Shown here piece after piece: positions 1-7,823 of a DNA stretch of 28,559 nucleotides. The notes under the pieces are model-generated. The model ran no database searches. It was not told the origin of the DNA and saw only the letters and a list, made by a program, of their open reading frames with translations. Both the position numbers and the translations under genes were made by a program. Source of the stretch: Bacillota bacterium (GTDB lineage Bacteria; Bacillota; Clostridia; Christensenellales; Aristaeellaceae); NCBI GenBank assembly GCA_023392515.1, contig JAEVYX010000082.1, positions 1 to 28,559 on the forward strand. Reading direction: 5' to 3'. Every line of letters begins with the position of its first letter. Position 1 is the first letter of the stretch.

Positions 1-608
1 GCCACATGGTCGGTGTCCGGGCCGTTGCGCCAGGTGAAGAACATCCAGTCTCCCGGCTGGGGGATATATTCGTTTTTCAGCATCGGGGCCTGCTTGTCCA
101 TCAGCCACTGGGTACCCCAGTTGGTGATGCTGCCGGTCCGGTCAATATAGCGTCCTTGCCTGATAAACCAATCCCGCCCTACGTTTGTACCGCTGTACAA
201 GGGATATTGAACCTTGAGCAAGTTGGTTCCAAACCGCTTATCGGTTTGGTCTACAGACCAGCACAAAAATTCGGCGCACCACTGGGCGTAAGAGTCCCCG
301 GACCATTCACCAAACTTGGAATAACCGCCTTTCCTCTCCGTATAGCCCAGTTCTTCCCGGGCTACCGATAATAGCTGTATCACAAACTCCGGCGTTTCCC
401 GGATTGGCGGAATCAAAGTTTGCCCCGGTTCCAAGGGGAGCTGCTGGGTGTCCGTCACTTCCTGAACTGGCTCGGCAGTTGGCGTTGCAACTGCTTGTGC
501 CGCAGCCGCCTCCGCTTCAACGGGTGGGGCTGTTGCCGCTTGCTCCGCACAGGTGGCGGTAAAAAGCATGATCAGGCATAGGGTGGCTAATAGAAGCCTT
601 TTTCCCAC
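1..608 (-). CDS. Secreted CHAP-type (NlpC/P60 superfamily) cysteine hydrolase, 3' end missing
   Basis: The frame is open from the start to the left edge (202 codons visible). The N-terminus has a basic residue followed by a hydrophobic stretch (about residues 4-20), which fits a Sec signal peptide. An Ala/Pro/Thr/Glu-rich linker (about 21-70) follows. The rest resembles a CHAP domain: WCAEF with the likely nucleophile C111, then PGDWMFF at about 185-191 and the likely catalytic H201 in the last visible residues. In the CHAP family this pair cleaves peptidoglycan amide bonds, so an extracellular wall-remodelling role is inferred. The start is read as GTG at 608 because AGGAGG lies 7 nt upstream; an in-frame ATG at 614 is almost on top of the Shine-Dalgarno. 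It follows sfsA by 75 nt on the same strand and may be co-transcribed or use a weak promoter in that gap. The part after H201 is not visible. Confidence 0.75.
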   Translation of the reverse strand, partial: MGKRLLLATLCLIMLFTATCAEQAATAPPVEAEAAAAQAVATPTAEPVQEVTDTQQLPLEPGQTLIPPIRETPEFVIQLLSVAREELGYTERKGGYSKFGEWSGDSYAQWCAEFLCWSVDQTDKRFGTNLLKVQYPLYSGTNVGRDWFIRQGRYIDRTGSITNWGTQWLMDKQAPMLKNEYIPQPGDWMFFTWRNGPDTDHV

Positions 609-683
609 GGCCATTCCTCCTTTTCTGCACCTATGCTAACATAAAAACATGTATAGATGCAACGGCAACTCCTGCCACCAAAT

Positions 684-1364
684 TCACAAAATTACGGGAA
701 CCGGGCCGCCCATCCGGAGTATATTCTCTGTCACAAGGCAGGTTCTTGCAAGGATGTGTACACCCTGCTCATGCGCATTTTCCAGGGCTTTTGAAAAGGC
801 TGGGTCGGTGCGCCGGTTGGGCGCAAAACTGCAGGCAGCATTCATTTGTAATACGAAACATGCAAAACATTCATACCCTTGCCTTGCCAAGCCTGCCAAT
901 TCCTGAAGATGCTTTTGTCCCCGGACTGTAGGCGCATCGGGGAAAAGCGCCGCCCCATTTTCTTCCAGGGTTACGCCTTTCACCTCCACAAACCCCTTCT
1001 TCCCGGCCGCCTCGAAATAGAAGTCCAGCCGGGATTGACCAAAGACCGTTTCAGGGCGCAAAAAGGAGAGATCTGGCAAAAAGCCGCCTGCCAGCGCCCA
1101 TTCACGGAACACCTGATTGGGGGCTTGGCTATCGATATTGATTAAATTGTCGCCTTTGTATACGGAAATGATATCATATTCTGTTTTCCGGGCAGGATTA
1201 TCGCTCTTGGAAAGCACCACCCTAACCCCGGGAATCAGCAGCTCCCGGCAGCGCCCCGTGTTCTTCACATGGCATATCGTTTCCCGTCCGTCGATCAAGA
1301 CATGGGCGATAAACCGGTTCGGCCGGGCTAGAAACAAGCCCTGGCAGGTGGAAGTATACTGCAT
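684..1364 (-). CDS. sfsA: SfsA family protein (sugar fermentation stimulation protein / nuclease-like)
   Basis: At 226 aa it matches the usual SfsA length (E. coli about 234). Family hallmarks are visible: the N-terminal RPNRFIAHV segment, CHVKNTGRC, SRLDF, VEVKGVTLE and FPDAPTVRGQKHLQEL. The N-terminal half is the OB-like nucleic-acid-binding part and the C-terminal half the nuclease-like part. E. coli SfsA was first described as affecting maltose metabolism and later linked to nuclease activity; its role here is unknown. The open frame extends upstream to 1460, but ATG at 1364 is chosen because a GAGGGG Shine-Dalgarno lies 6 nt before it and the protein then begins where the family does. 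That Shine-Dalgarno overlaps the TGA stop of the upstream VanW gene (10 nt between the genes), so translation is probably coupled. Confidence 0.93.
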   Translation of the reverse strand: MQYTSTCQGLFLARPNRFIAHVLIDGRETICHVKNTGRCRELLIPGVRVVLSKSDNPARKTEYDIISVYKGDNLINIDSQAPNQVFREWALAGGFLPDLSFLRPETVFGQSRLDFYFEAAGKKGFVEVKGVTLEENGAALFPDAPTVRGQKHLQELAGLARQGYECFACFVLQMNAACSFAPNRRTDPAFSKALENAHEQGVHILARTCLVTENILRMGGPVPVIL

Positions 1365-1374
1365 GGACTGCCCC

Positions 1375-2370
1375 TCATTGCTTCCAGATGCACATGAACA
1401 ATGCACCGTCCTGGGCGCTGGCTTCCACCCGGATGGGAAAGTCATAATCATTGCGAACACGCAGGTTCAGCGCGTCGTTTCCCACCGCCGCGTCTACGCC
1501 GTGGGGCAAATAGGTAGCCCCTGCAGGGCCGTGAGGCCGCCGCTCCAGTACGGTCATGCCCGGAAGCTGCAGCACCGTATTGTAAAAAGTCGAGGATACC
1601 TGGCATGTGCCGCCGCCATACCCCAATTGGCTTCCGCCGTCAATTAGGACTGGGGCGGGGAAATAGCCGTTTTTCCGGCTATAGGGGCCAATTTGGGTAT
1701 TGAAGTTCAGTTCTTCACCGGGTGCAAGCACTCGGGACAGCTTTTGACAGGCGACGCCAATATTTTTCATACGGCCTATATTGGCCTCGGTAGTGAGCAC
1801 TTTATAAAAGGAAGTAAAAGCCGCTATAGGCGTTTCTTCGCTGACGGGCGTATCTGTTGCGGATACAGGCGTCAAGTCCTTTAGCGTTCTGGTATCGATA
1901 TAGCCGTAGGAGCGCCAGTAGGGCACCTTGGCCCAGCCATCAGTGATCTCCAGAATGCTCAGTTTGGCCCCGGCTTCAAGGGTCACAAAGGCATCGGCCT
2001 GGCTGTCAGGGGTTTTGTGCACCGGCGTTTGAGAAGCTACGACGGCCATGTATTTATGCTTTACCATACCATAAGGCGGCGTATTGACAGGGTCCACCGG
2101 CGTAACCTTGTGAATGCGGGTACGCATGACATAGCCGGTTTTGCCTTTGTACCGGACGGTAACCCATTCCGGATCGAAATCATCAATATCGATCGTGGTG
2201 TTTTCCGGAATCCGGTCCACAATCTCCGCATCCTCCTGGGGCGCTTTTCGCATCACGCAGCTGTAAGCAGTTAAAGCGGTATACAAGGGGGCGTCGGCGG
2301 CCAGCGCAAAAGACGGGAACAGGAATAGCAGCGCGGCAAGCCCTCCCAGCATTCTTTTCAGAAAAGACAT
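1375..2370 (-). CDS. Secreted VanW domain protein with two SH3-like domains
   Basis: 331 aa. A signal peptide (about residues 1-24, cleavage after FALA) is followed by two bacterial SH3-like domains at about 29-89 and 105-167. Each shows the pattern of a short beta repeat with a WVTVRYKGKTGYV or WAKVPYWRSYGYI core. A linker leads into a VanW domain (about 197-330) with NIGVACQKL, LAPGEELNFN and GGGTCQVSSTFYN. VanW occurs as an accessory gene in some vancomycin resistance clusters but is widespread in Clostridia outside them, and its biochemical role is not established. SH3b domains usually bind cell wall peptides, so a wall-associated function is inferred. ATG at 2370 has AAAGGAGA 7 nt upstream. 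It is the first gene of the minus-strand operon with sfsA. No van genes are nearby, so this is not evidence of glycopeptide resistance. Confidence 0.9.
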   Translation of the reverse strand: MSFLKRMLGGLAALLFLFPSFALAADAPLYTALTAYSCVMRKAPQEDAEIVDRIPENTTIDIDDFDPEWVTVRYKGKTGYVMRTRIHKVTPVDPVNTPPYGMVKHKYMAVVASQTPVHKTPDSQADAFVTLEAGAKLSILEITDGWAKVPYWRSYGYIDTRTLKDLTPVSATDTPVSEETPIAAFTSFYKVLTTEANIGRMKNIGVACQKLSRVLAPGEELNFNTQIGPYSRKNGYFPAPVLIDGGSQLGYGGGTCQVSSTFYNTVLQLPGMTVLERRPHGPAGATYLPHGVDAAVGNDALNLRVRNDYDFPIRVEASAQDGALFMCIWKQ

Positions 2371-2402
2371 GGATATGTCTCCTTTAACATTATTGGATTC
2401 TT

Positions 2403-2432
2403 ATTATACCATTCTTTTCCGAATCGGTGCAA
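2403..2432 (-). promoter_or_regulatory. Extended -10 promoter for the VanW-sfsA operon
   Basis: On the minus strand, TATAAT (2403-2408) is preceded by TGg, giving an extended -10. TTGCAC (2427-2432) lies 18 nt upstream as the -35. The predicted transcription start falls about 25 nt before the start codon at 2370. Confidence 0.65.
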
Positions 2433-2501
2433 GGCGCGGCGGAGGGATTTACAATTGATGCTTATTTGATAATCTTTTGACAAAAAAAGGAGACGGCGCT
2501 C

Positions 2502-2530
2502 TGTTCAAACACGAAAATCTTTGTTATAAT
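2502..2530 (+). promoter_or_regulatory. Extended -10 promoter for fructose-bisphosphate aldolase
   Basis: TGtTATAAT (TATAAT at 2525-2530) is a perfect extended -10. The best -35 at 17 nt spacing is only TGTTCA (2502-2507), so the extended -10 probably carries recognition. The start codon at 2560 lies about 23 nt after the predicted transcription start. Confidence 0.65.
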
Positions 2531-2559
2531 AGGTTGAATCGTCACAAGGAGGGATCGCT

Positions 2560-3489
2560 ATGCCGCTTGTAAATACCAAGGAAATGTTCCAAAAAGCGTA
2601 CGCCGGCGGGTATGCCATCGGCGCGTTTAACGTCAACAATATGGAAATCATTCAGGGCATTACCGAGGGGGGGAAAATGGAAAATGCTCCGCTCATTTTG
2701 CAGGTTTCCGCCGGTGCCCGCAAATATGCCAAGCATGTGTATTTGATGAAGATGATCGAGGCTGCCATTGCGGATACCGATTTGCCCATCGTAGTGCATC
2801 TGGACCATGGCCCGGACTTTGAAACCTGCAAAAGCTGCATCGACGGCGGCTTTACCAGCGTGATGATCGACGGCAGCCATCTCACCTTTGAAGAGAACAT
2901 TGCTGTTACGAAAAAGGTAGTGGAATATGCCCATGACCGGAACGTGACGGTTGAAGGGGAACTGGGCCGTTTGGCCGGCGTGGAAGATGCTGTACAGGTG
3001 AATGAGGACGACGCCCGGTACACCGACCCGGCTGAAGTAGAAGAATTCGTATCCCGCACAGGGGTTGACAGCCTGGCCATTGCCATCGGCACCAGCCACG
3101 GCGCGTTCAAGTTCAAAGGCGAACCCCGCCTGCGCTTTGATATTTTGCAAAAGGTTGCGGACAAGCTGCCCGGCTTCCCCATTGTGCTGCATGGCGCTTC
3201 TTCCGTAATTCCCGAATATGTGGACATGATCAATCAATTCGGCGGCAACATGCCCGGCGCGCAAGGTGTGCCGGAATCCATGCTGCGCCAGGCTGCACAG
3301 ATGGCAGTTTGCAAAATCAATATTGACAGCGACTTGCGCCTGGCCTTCACGGCCGTACTCCGCAAGCATTTCGCCGAACATCCAGACCATTTTGATCCCC
3401 GGCAATACCTGACCGATGCCCGTACAGCTTTAAGGGACATGGTGCGCCATAAGATCGTGAATGTTCTGGGCTGCAACGGAAAAGCGTAA
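2560..3489 (+). CDS. fba: Class II fructose-bisphosphate aldolase
   Basis: 309 aa, the usual length of zinc-dependent class IIB aldolases. It splits fructose 1,6-bisphosphate into dihydroxyacetone phosphate and glyceraldehyde 3-phosphate in glycolysis, and runs in reverse in gluconeogenesis. Visible motifs are HLDHGPD (catalytic D82, zinc ligand H83), VEGELGRLAG (about 131-140), GTSHGAFKF (zinc ligand H180), LHGASSV (zinc ligand H211) and the phosphate-binding KINIDSDLR (252-260). The ATG at 2560 has AAGGAGGG 6 nt upstream. It is monocistronic: an extended -10 promoter precedes it and a large hairpin follows. Related aldolases act on tagatose bisphosphate, but no tagatose or galactitol genes are present, so the glycolytic role is preferred. 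Confidence 0.95.
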   Translation: MPLVNTKEMFQKAYAGGYAIGAFNVNNMEIIQGITEGGKMENAPLILQVSAGARKYAKHVYLMKMIEAAIADTDLPIVVHLDHGPDFETCKSCIDGGFTSVMIDGSHLTFEENIAVTKKVVEYAHDRNVTVEGELGRLAGVEDAVQVNEDDARYTDPAEVEEFVSRTGVDSLAIAIGTSHGAFKFKGEPRLRFDILQKVADKLPGFPIVLHGASSVIPEYVDMINQFGGNMPGAQGVPESMLRQAAQMAVCKINIDSDLRLAFTAVLRKHFAEHPDHFDPRQYLTDARTALRDMVRHKIVNVLGCNGKA

Positions 3490-3525
3490 TACCCATAGGC
3501 GAACAAAAAGAGAAGCCTTTTGAAA

Positions 3526-3577
3526 TGCCCCCCTTAAGTTAGCCGGTATGGTATACCGGGATTAACTTTGGGGGGCA
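3526..3577. terminator. Large palindromic bidirectional terminator between convergent genes
   Basis: Outer arms TGCCCCCC (3526-3533) and GGGGGGCA (3570-3577) enclose two further matched blocks, AAGTTA/TAACTT and CCGGTAT/ATACCGG. That is about 21 paired bases with two small internal loops and a 3-nt apex. A T-rich stretch follows on the plus strand. It sits between the ends of fba (plus) and the DMT gene (minus) and can serve both. Confidence 0.7.
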
Positions 3578-3609
3578 GTGCTTTTATCCGTTTCTTTTTT
3601 ACCTTATTG

Positions 3610-4476
3610 TCAGCGCGGTATCATGCAGGTGCCCGCGATCATGAGAAGGAAAGCAGTCCAGAAAGAGATCCCAGGCACCTCTTGAAGAATCAGGCAGGAA
3701 ATCAGCACACCAATAAAGGGCGCCAATGCATAATATGCGCTTGTCTTTGCCGCGCCAAGCTCCCGCTGAGCGGAAACATAAAAAAAGATGCTTAAGCCAT
3801 AGGAGAAAAAGCCCAGAAGCAAAGCGGCCGCGATAAACCACCCTCCAGTGAACCTTGCTCCTCCTAAAAATGCAAGGAAGGCTGCGCCTAAGCCGGAACC
3901 AAAGCCCTTCACCAGAACTACATCCATCGGATTTTTTACTGATAACACCCGGGTGCAGTTGTTTTCCAGACCCCAGCAAAGACAAGCCAGCAGAACAAGC
4001 ATGGCTCCCCAGGAGAAGGATACGTGCCCCGCATCCTCCATAGACAAGATAAAGCTTGCCAGGGTAATCAGCGCAATTGCGCTCCATAGGCGTTTTCCCA
4101 CGGTCTCCTTAAAAAACATGTAGGCTATCAGGGAAGTGGCCACAATTTCAAAATTATTCAAAAGTGATACGGTAGCGGCATTTGTCCATGCAAGCCCCGT
4201 CATAAGCAGGATGGGAGCCGCAATATCCAGTAGGATCATCAAGACAATGAAGGGTATTTCCTTAACGGAGAACCAGGCATCCATGCAGGTGACCTTTCTT
4301 TTTTGAATACAGAAACGGACAAATGCCATACCCGAGCCTGCACCAAGGTATAAAAGCGCAGCCATCCAAGCGGGAGGAATGCTTTTTAAGAGAAATTTGG
4401 ATATGGGAGAGCTGATTCCAAACAGCAGGGCGGCCAGAATGGCGTGCAGAATAGCCAAATGCCGTTTATTTGTCAT
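3610..4476 (-). CDS. EamA/DMT family membrane transporter
   Basis: 288 aa with about ten hydrophobic segments arranged as two EamA repeats (about residues 5-140 and 150-285), the layout of the drug/metabolite transporter superfamily. Typical traits are the early helix LLFGISSPISKFLL, NAATVSLLNNFEIVATSLIA at the end of the first repeat, and YYALAPFIGVLIS in the second. DMT members export or exchange small metabolites, including amino acids. The substrate cannot be read from sequence. ATG at 4476 is chosen over a longer open frame because AAGGAG lies 6 nt upstream and the longer form would run into the preceding gene. It lies 50 nt downstream of the M20 amidohydrolase on the same strand and probably shares its transcript, which suggests that it moves a product of that enzyme. 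Confidence 0.88.
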   Translation of the reverse strand: MTNKRHLAILHAILAALLFGISSPISKFLLKSIPPAWMAALLYLGAGSGMAFVRFCIQKRKVTCMDAWFSVKEIPFIVLMILLDIAAPILLMTGLAWTNAATVSLLNNFEIVATSLIAYMFFKETVGKRLWSAIALITLASFILSMEDAGHVSFSWGAMLVLLACLCWGLENNCTRVLSVKNPMDVVLVKGFGSGLGAAFLAFLGGARFTGGWFIAAALLLGFFSYGLSIFFYVSAQRELGAAKTSAYYALAPFIGVLISCLILQEVPGISFWTAFLLMIAGTCMIPR

Positions 4477-4526
4477 ATCTTTCTCCTTGGTGCTGAAACA
4501 TCCGCATTGAGGAAATGCAGGATGAC

Positions 4527-5714
4527 TTAGTTTTTGTTTTCTTTCGAAAGCGTCTCCATTACCAACCCCACATGCATGGCAACGCCATAAGGGAAGCAGC
4601 GCTCGTCGGGGCTGAACAAAGGATGGTGACCCGGCCAACGGGGTGCGCCGGGGGTGGCACAGCCCAAATGGAAAAAAGCGCCCGGAGCCTTTTTCAAATA
4701 GTAGGCAAAGTCCTCAACGCCAAGGCTTGTTTCCGTATCAATCACCACAGCGCCGGATCCAAAAAGGCGAGTTGCCAAATCCACTACATGATCCCCCTGC
4801 TCTTTGGGGTTGTTAAGGGCACAATAACCGGGTTTAACGGTTAAAGCGGCACTGCCGCCCATGGCCGCGGCCACGCCTTCAACCACTTCCCGAATGCGGG
4901 TGAGCATCTTTTCCCGGGTCTCTTCTTTCAGCGTCCTGAGCGTGCCGCGCATGTGTACCTCCTGGGCAATGATGTTATGTGCCGTACCGCCTTGAATGGT
5001 GCCGATGGAAATCACGGCTGCATCAATGGGAGATACGTTGCGGGAGACAAGGGATTGAAGCAGGGTAATCATCTGCCCCGCAATGACGATAGCGTCTACG
5101 GCATTTTCGGGGTGAGCGCCATGACCAGATCTTCCGGCAACGTCGATGACCAGTTCATCGCTGGAGCCATTTGTAACGCCATATTTGAATCCAACAGTGC
5201 CAACCGGCGTATTCCCGCCTACATGCAACCCATAAATGTAATCGACATGGGGATTCTCCAGGCATCCTGCCTCAATCATGGGCTGGGCTCCGCCCAGCGT
5301 TTCCTCAGCCGGCTGAAATAGGAGCTTGACGTTACCGTGCAATTGGCTTTTCCACTCATTCAAAATTCGCGCAGCGCCTAAAACCATGGCCACGTGGGTG
5401 TCGTGGCCGCAGGCATGCATAAATCCGGGATGCTCCGACGCATAGGGAAGCCCTGTCTTTTCCAGAATAGGCAGGCCGTCCATATCAGCCCGGAGCGCCA
5501 CGGTCTTGCCGGGATATTCCCCCTTGATAAGCCCAACGACCCAGGTGCGGTCGCTCGTATAGGGAATGCCAAGATGGTCAAGGGTTTGCTGAATCAAAGC
5601 CTGCGTTTTATATTCCTGAAACCCGTTTTCAGGGATGCGGTGCAGTTGATGGCGTATCTGTGCAACCCAATCGCTGATTTGAAAAGCTCTTTCCTTAATT
5701 TGCTCAGTCGTCAT
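4527..5714 (-). CDS. M20 family amidohydrolase (N-acyl-amino acid / aminoacylase type)
   Basis: 395 aa, the normal length of M20D amidohydrolases, cytoplasmic (no signal peptide). These are di-metal enzymes that hydrolyse N-acyl amino acids, indole-amino-acid conjugates, hippurate or N-acetyl-diaminopimelate. Visible are RADMDGLPI (76-83), HACGHDTH (100-107, metal ligands C102 and H104), QPAEET (134-139, with the catalytic and metal-binding Glu pair), GLHV (H164) and a late PGHHPLFSPDE segment with the last His. Between them is the dimerisation lid with GRSGHGAHPE. ATG at 5714 is preceded by AGGAGA at 7 nt and by its own promoter; an upstream ATG at 5777 would overlap that promoter. It lies downstream of the Opp-type binding protein gene but is separated from it by a terminator, and it leads a two-gene operon with the DMT transporter. 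The exact substrate is not determined. Confidence 0.92.
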   Translation of the reverse strand: MTTEQIKERAFQISDWVAQIRHQLHRIPENGFQEYKTQALIQQTLDHLGIPYTSDRTWVVGLIKGEYPGKTVALRADMDGLPILEKTGLPYASEHPGFMHACGHDTHVAMVLGAARILNEWKSQLHGNVKLLFQPAEETLGGAQPMIEAGCLENPHVDYIYGLHVGGNTPVGTVGFKYGVTNGSSDELVIDVAGRSGHGAHPENAVDAIVIAGQMITLLQSLVSRNVSPIDAAVISIGTIQGGTAHNIIAQEVHMRGTLRTLKEETREKMLTRIREVVEGVAAAMGGSAALTVKPGYCALNNPKEQGDHVVDLATRLFGSGAVVIDTETSLGVEDFAYYLKKAPGAFFHLGCATPGAPRWPGHHPLFSPDERCFPYGVAMHVGLVMETLSKENKN

Positions 5715-5748
5715 TTGCTCTTCTCCTGTTTGTTTCCATTCTTGTGAC

Positions 5749-5777
5749 AGTATAAAACCGGCCGCACAACGCGTCAA
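5749..5777 (-). promoter_or_regulatory. Promoter for the M20 amidohydrolase-DMT operon
   Basis: On the minus strand TTGACG (5772-5777) and TATACT (5749-5754) are 17 nt apart. The start codon at 5714 is about 28 nt after the predicted transcription start. Confidence 0.7.
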
Positions 5778-5812
5778 GCTGAGGTTAAGCCAAAGAAAGA
5801 AGAGACCATGGA

Positions 5813-5842
5813 AAAATGGCCGCCTGTACAGACGGCCATTTT
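5813..5842 (-). terminator. Terminator of the solute-binding protein gene
   Basis: A perfect 10-bp inverted repeat AAAATGGCCG / CGGCCATTTT (5813-5822 and 5833-5842) encloses a 10-nt loop that itself contains the palindrome CTGTACAG. It lies 21 nt after the stop of the minus-strand binding protein gene and ends in a T-run, as expected for intrinsic termination. Confidence 0.8.
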
Positions 5843-5862
5843 CCTATATACCGGGCTTGCGA

Positions 5863-7458
5863 TTACTCGGCAAACTTTGCGTATTCGAAGCTCAGGCTGC
5901 CAGCCGGACCTTTTACCAGATTGGTGATGTACGGCTTGACCAGGTAATCATCCTGGTAGCTGTATACCGGGAAAGCAGGCATCTGCTCCACCAGATAAGT
6001 TTCGGCCGCAATCAGCAGCTTTTCGCGCTCCGCAACATCCAGTGTGGCGTTGGCTTTTGCCATCATTTCATCGAATACCGGATCATCCCAGTTGTTCTCG
6101 AAAGCATTGCCGCCGGTCATCCAGATAATCAGGTTGGCGCCGGGATCAATGAAACCTACACTGTAGCCGCTGCGATCGACGCCGAAGTTGCCGGCTTCCA
6201 GCTCGCTCCAATAGGTGGAAGAGGCTTCATAGGTGACGATGTCGCATTTGACGCCCAGGTTCTGTGCCCACAATGCTTGCAGGGCCTGCGCAAAATCGGC
6301 CTGGGTATTACGGACAACCAGCTTGAAGGTGGGGAACCCTTCACCATTGGGGTAGCCCGCTTCAGCCAGCAGTTCCTTGGCCTTTGCCACATCTTCCTTA
6401 AACAGGTCGCCGGCTACATCGCGATAGCTCTTGTCGGGATCGGTCAAGGAGGGCTGAGAATAGGGGACAAAGCCATACAGGGGTTTTTCGGCAGTCTGCA
6501 GAATGTTGGTCAGAATCCACTGACGGTCGATCGCCATGGCGAAAGCCTGGCGAACCCGTACATCCTGGAACTCGGGCAGTTCGCAGTTAAAGTCGCAGTA
6601 TTGAATGCCCAGGCGGGGCGTAATGAAATATTCGCTGCTGTCTTTGTACTGGGTTTTGGCATCGGCATTCAGGTTGTCGGCAGCACAGATTTCATCATTA
6701 TTGTAGGCGGTCAGCTCAGTTTCCTGCGCTTCGATGATCACGATGTCCAGGAAGTCAACTTCCATTTCGTCCGCCATGTAGTAGTAGGGGTTTTTCTCCA
6801 TGGAGTACTTCTCCAGGGGCTTGATTCCCGTAAGGCGGAAGGGTCCGCTGCTCACGAAGGTGCTGGGATCTTTGATCCAGTCAGGGTTTTCTTCGTTGAT
6901 ATTCGCCTTGACGATAGCATACATACCGGACTGGGAGAGGAACCAGGGGGTTACATTCTCCAGCGTGAAGGCGATGGTCTTTTCGTCAACGACCTTGATG
7001 CCAACGTCTTCCTTCTTGGCTTTCCCGGTGTTGAACGCATCGGCGTTCTTGATGGGGCGCAAGTCTGTGCACAGCGTGGAAGCTACCACGGGGTCGAGGC
7101 AGCGGATATAGGAATAATATACGTCATCGGCGGTAATGGGGGTACCGTCGCTGAATTTTGCTTCATCTTTGATGGTGATTGTATAGGTCAGGCCATCTTC
7201 AGATACTTCGTAGCCTTTAGCCAGGTCAGGAATGACTTCCAGGCCGGTTTCGGAGTATTTGAACAGGCCCGCAAACAATTGAGCGGTAACCGTGGTTCCG
7301 GGAGAAACGTTGTTGATGGAGGGATCCATTGTTACCGGATCGGCCTGAATGGAATACGTAATGCGCTTTTCCGCAATTGCGGCTGCCTTATCCGCCAAAG
7401 ATGTTACCGGTGCAAGGGCGAGCATAAGAACCAGAGCGCAAACCAAAATCTTCCTCAT
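5863..7458 (-). CDS. ABC transporter solute-binding protein, family 5 (oligopeptide/dipeptide type)
   Basis: 531 aa, typical for OppA/DppA-like proteins. After an N-terminal signal peptide (about residues 1-22, cleavage after SLA) comes the family 5 pattern: ITYSIQADPVTMDPS, LFAGLFKYSE, PDLAKGYEVSEDGLTYTITI, KFSDGTPITADDVYYSY, FVSSGPFRL, VRQAFAMAIDRQWI and AKELLAEAGYPNGEGFP. It should capture peptides or similar solutes outside the membrane and hand them to the Opp-type permease encoded divergently. It is odd that no lipobox cysteine follows the signal peptide: the only Cys there is C7, inside the hydrophobic core. The ATG at 7458 has AAAGGAGG upstream. It has its own strong promoter, a leader of about 115 nt and its own terminator, so it can be expressed at a level different from the rest of the transporter. 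Confidence 0.93.
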   Translation of the reverse strand: MRKILVCALVLMLALAPVTSLADKAAAIAEKRITYSIQADPVTMDPSINNVSPGTTVTAQLFAGLFKYSETGLEVIPDLAKGYEVSEDGLTYTITIKDEAKFSDGTPITADDVYYSYIRCLDPVVASTLCTDLRPIKNADAFNTGKAKKEDVGIKVVDEKTIAFTLENVTPWFLSQSGMYAIVKANINEENPDWIKDPSTFVSSGPFRLTGIKPLEKYSMEKNPYYYMADEMEVDFLDIVIIEAQETELTAYNNDEICAADNLNADAKTQYKDSSEYFITPRLGIQYCDFNCELPEFQDVRVRQAFAMAIDRQWILTNILQTAEKPLYGFVPYSQPSLTDPDKSYRDVAGDLFKEDVAKAKELLAEAGYPNGEGFPTFKLVVRNTQADFAQALQALWAQNLGVKCDIVTYEASSTYWSELEAGNFGVDRSGYSVGFIDPGANLIIWMTGGNAFENNWDDPVFDEMMAKANATLDVAEREKLLIAAETYLVEQMPAFPVYSYQDDYLVKPYITNLVKGPAGSLSFEYAKFAE

Positions 7459-7581
7459 GCGTATTGATCCTCCTTTGAATGCTTCTTTATTTTATTAAGC
7501 CCTGCTCTGCAGCGCCCAATAAACAAGAGATAACCGCCAATGAAATTTCAAACAACAAAAGATGCATTTTCCAACGGGTTC

Positions 7582-7610
7582 ATCATAGCAGGGGCGTTGT
7601 GGATTGTCAA
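7582..7610 (-). promoter_or_regulatory. Strong promoter for the solute-binding protein gene
   Basis: On the minus strand, consensus TTGACA (7605-7610) and TATGAT (7582-7587) are 17 nt apart, with TGc giving an extended -10. This is the best promoter match in the window. The predicted leader before the start codon is about 115 nt. Confidence 0.8.
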
Positions 7611-7739
7611 GGGGCGCATATAAAAAAACAATGATGCATAGAGGTAATAAAAAGCATCCACCTAGTCAAATAAGGCGGCAAACAAAGGACGAATCCACAT
7701 TTTCACCAATTCTTTTCCAAACCTGATTTGGTGGTTCAT

Positions 7740-7787
7740 TCGAAAAAAGCTTCGTTTTCGACGATTTGAAATAATGAATTGTATACA
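7740..7787. promoter_or_regulatory. Candidate operator palindromes upstream of the opp-type operon
   Basis: Two inverted repeats lie just upstream of the plus-strand promoter: TCGAAAA-N8-TTTTCGA (7740-7761) and TGTATACA (7780-7787, ending 7 nt before the -35). Palindromes of the second type are bound by some GntR-family regulators. No regulator gene is adjacent, so operator function is inference only. Confidence 0.35.
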
Positions 7788-7794
7788 TTAAAAC

Positions 7795-7823
7795 TTGCAC
7801 CAATAGGATAATACGTGTATAAT
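7795..7823 (+). promoter_or_regulatory. Promoter for the opp-type permease operon
   Basis: TTGCAC (7795-7800) and TATAAT (7818-7823) are 17 nt apart. The predicted transcription start is about 40 nt before the TTG start of the first permease gene. Confidence 0.65.

Noticed and set aside
1375..2370. Glycopeptide resistance suggested by the VanW domain
   Set aside because: No vanA/B ligase, vanH, vanX or two-component genes are present. Isolated VanW proteins are common in Clostridia.
2477..2482. Consensus TTGACA as the -35 of the aldolase promoter
   Set aside because: It lies 42 nt before the TATAAT at 2525, far too distant for one promoter, and no -10 occurs at the proper spacing.
2542..3405. 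Long minus-strand open frame opposite fructose-bisphosphate aldolase
   Set aside because: It has no recognisable motif and no promoter or Shine-Dalgarno, while the plus frame carries all aldolase residues. It is a shadow from codon bias.
5857..7467. A 536-codon open frame on the plus strand, antisense to the solute-binding protein gene
   Set aside because: It mirrors the real gene almost exactly, lacks any family motif, and its product has an implausible composition. The minus-strand frame has a signal peptide, full family 5 motifs, a promoter and a terminator.
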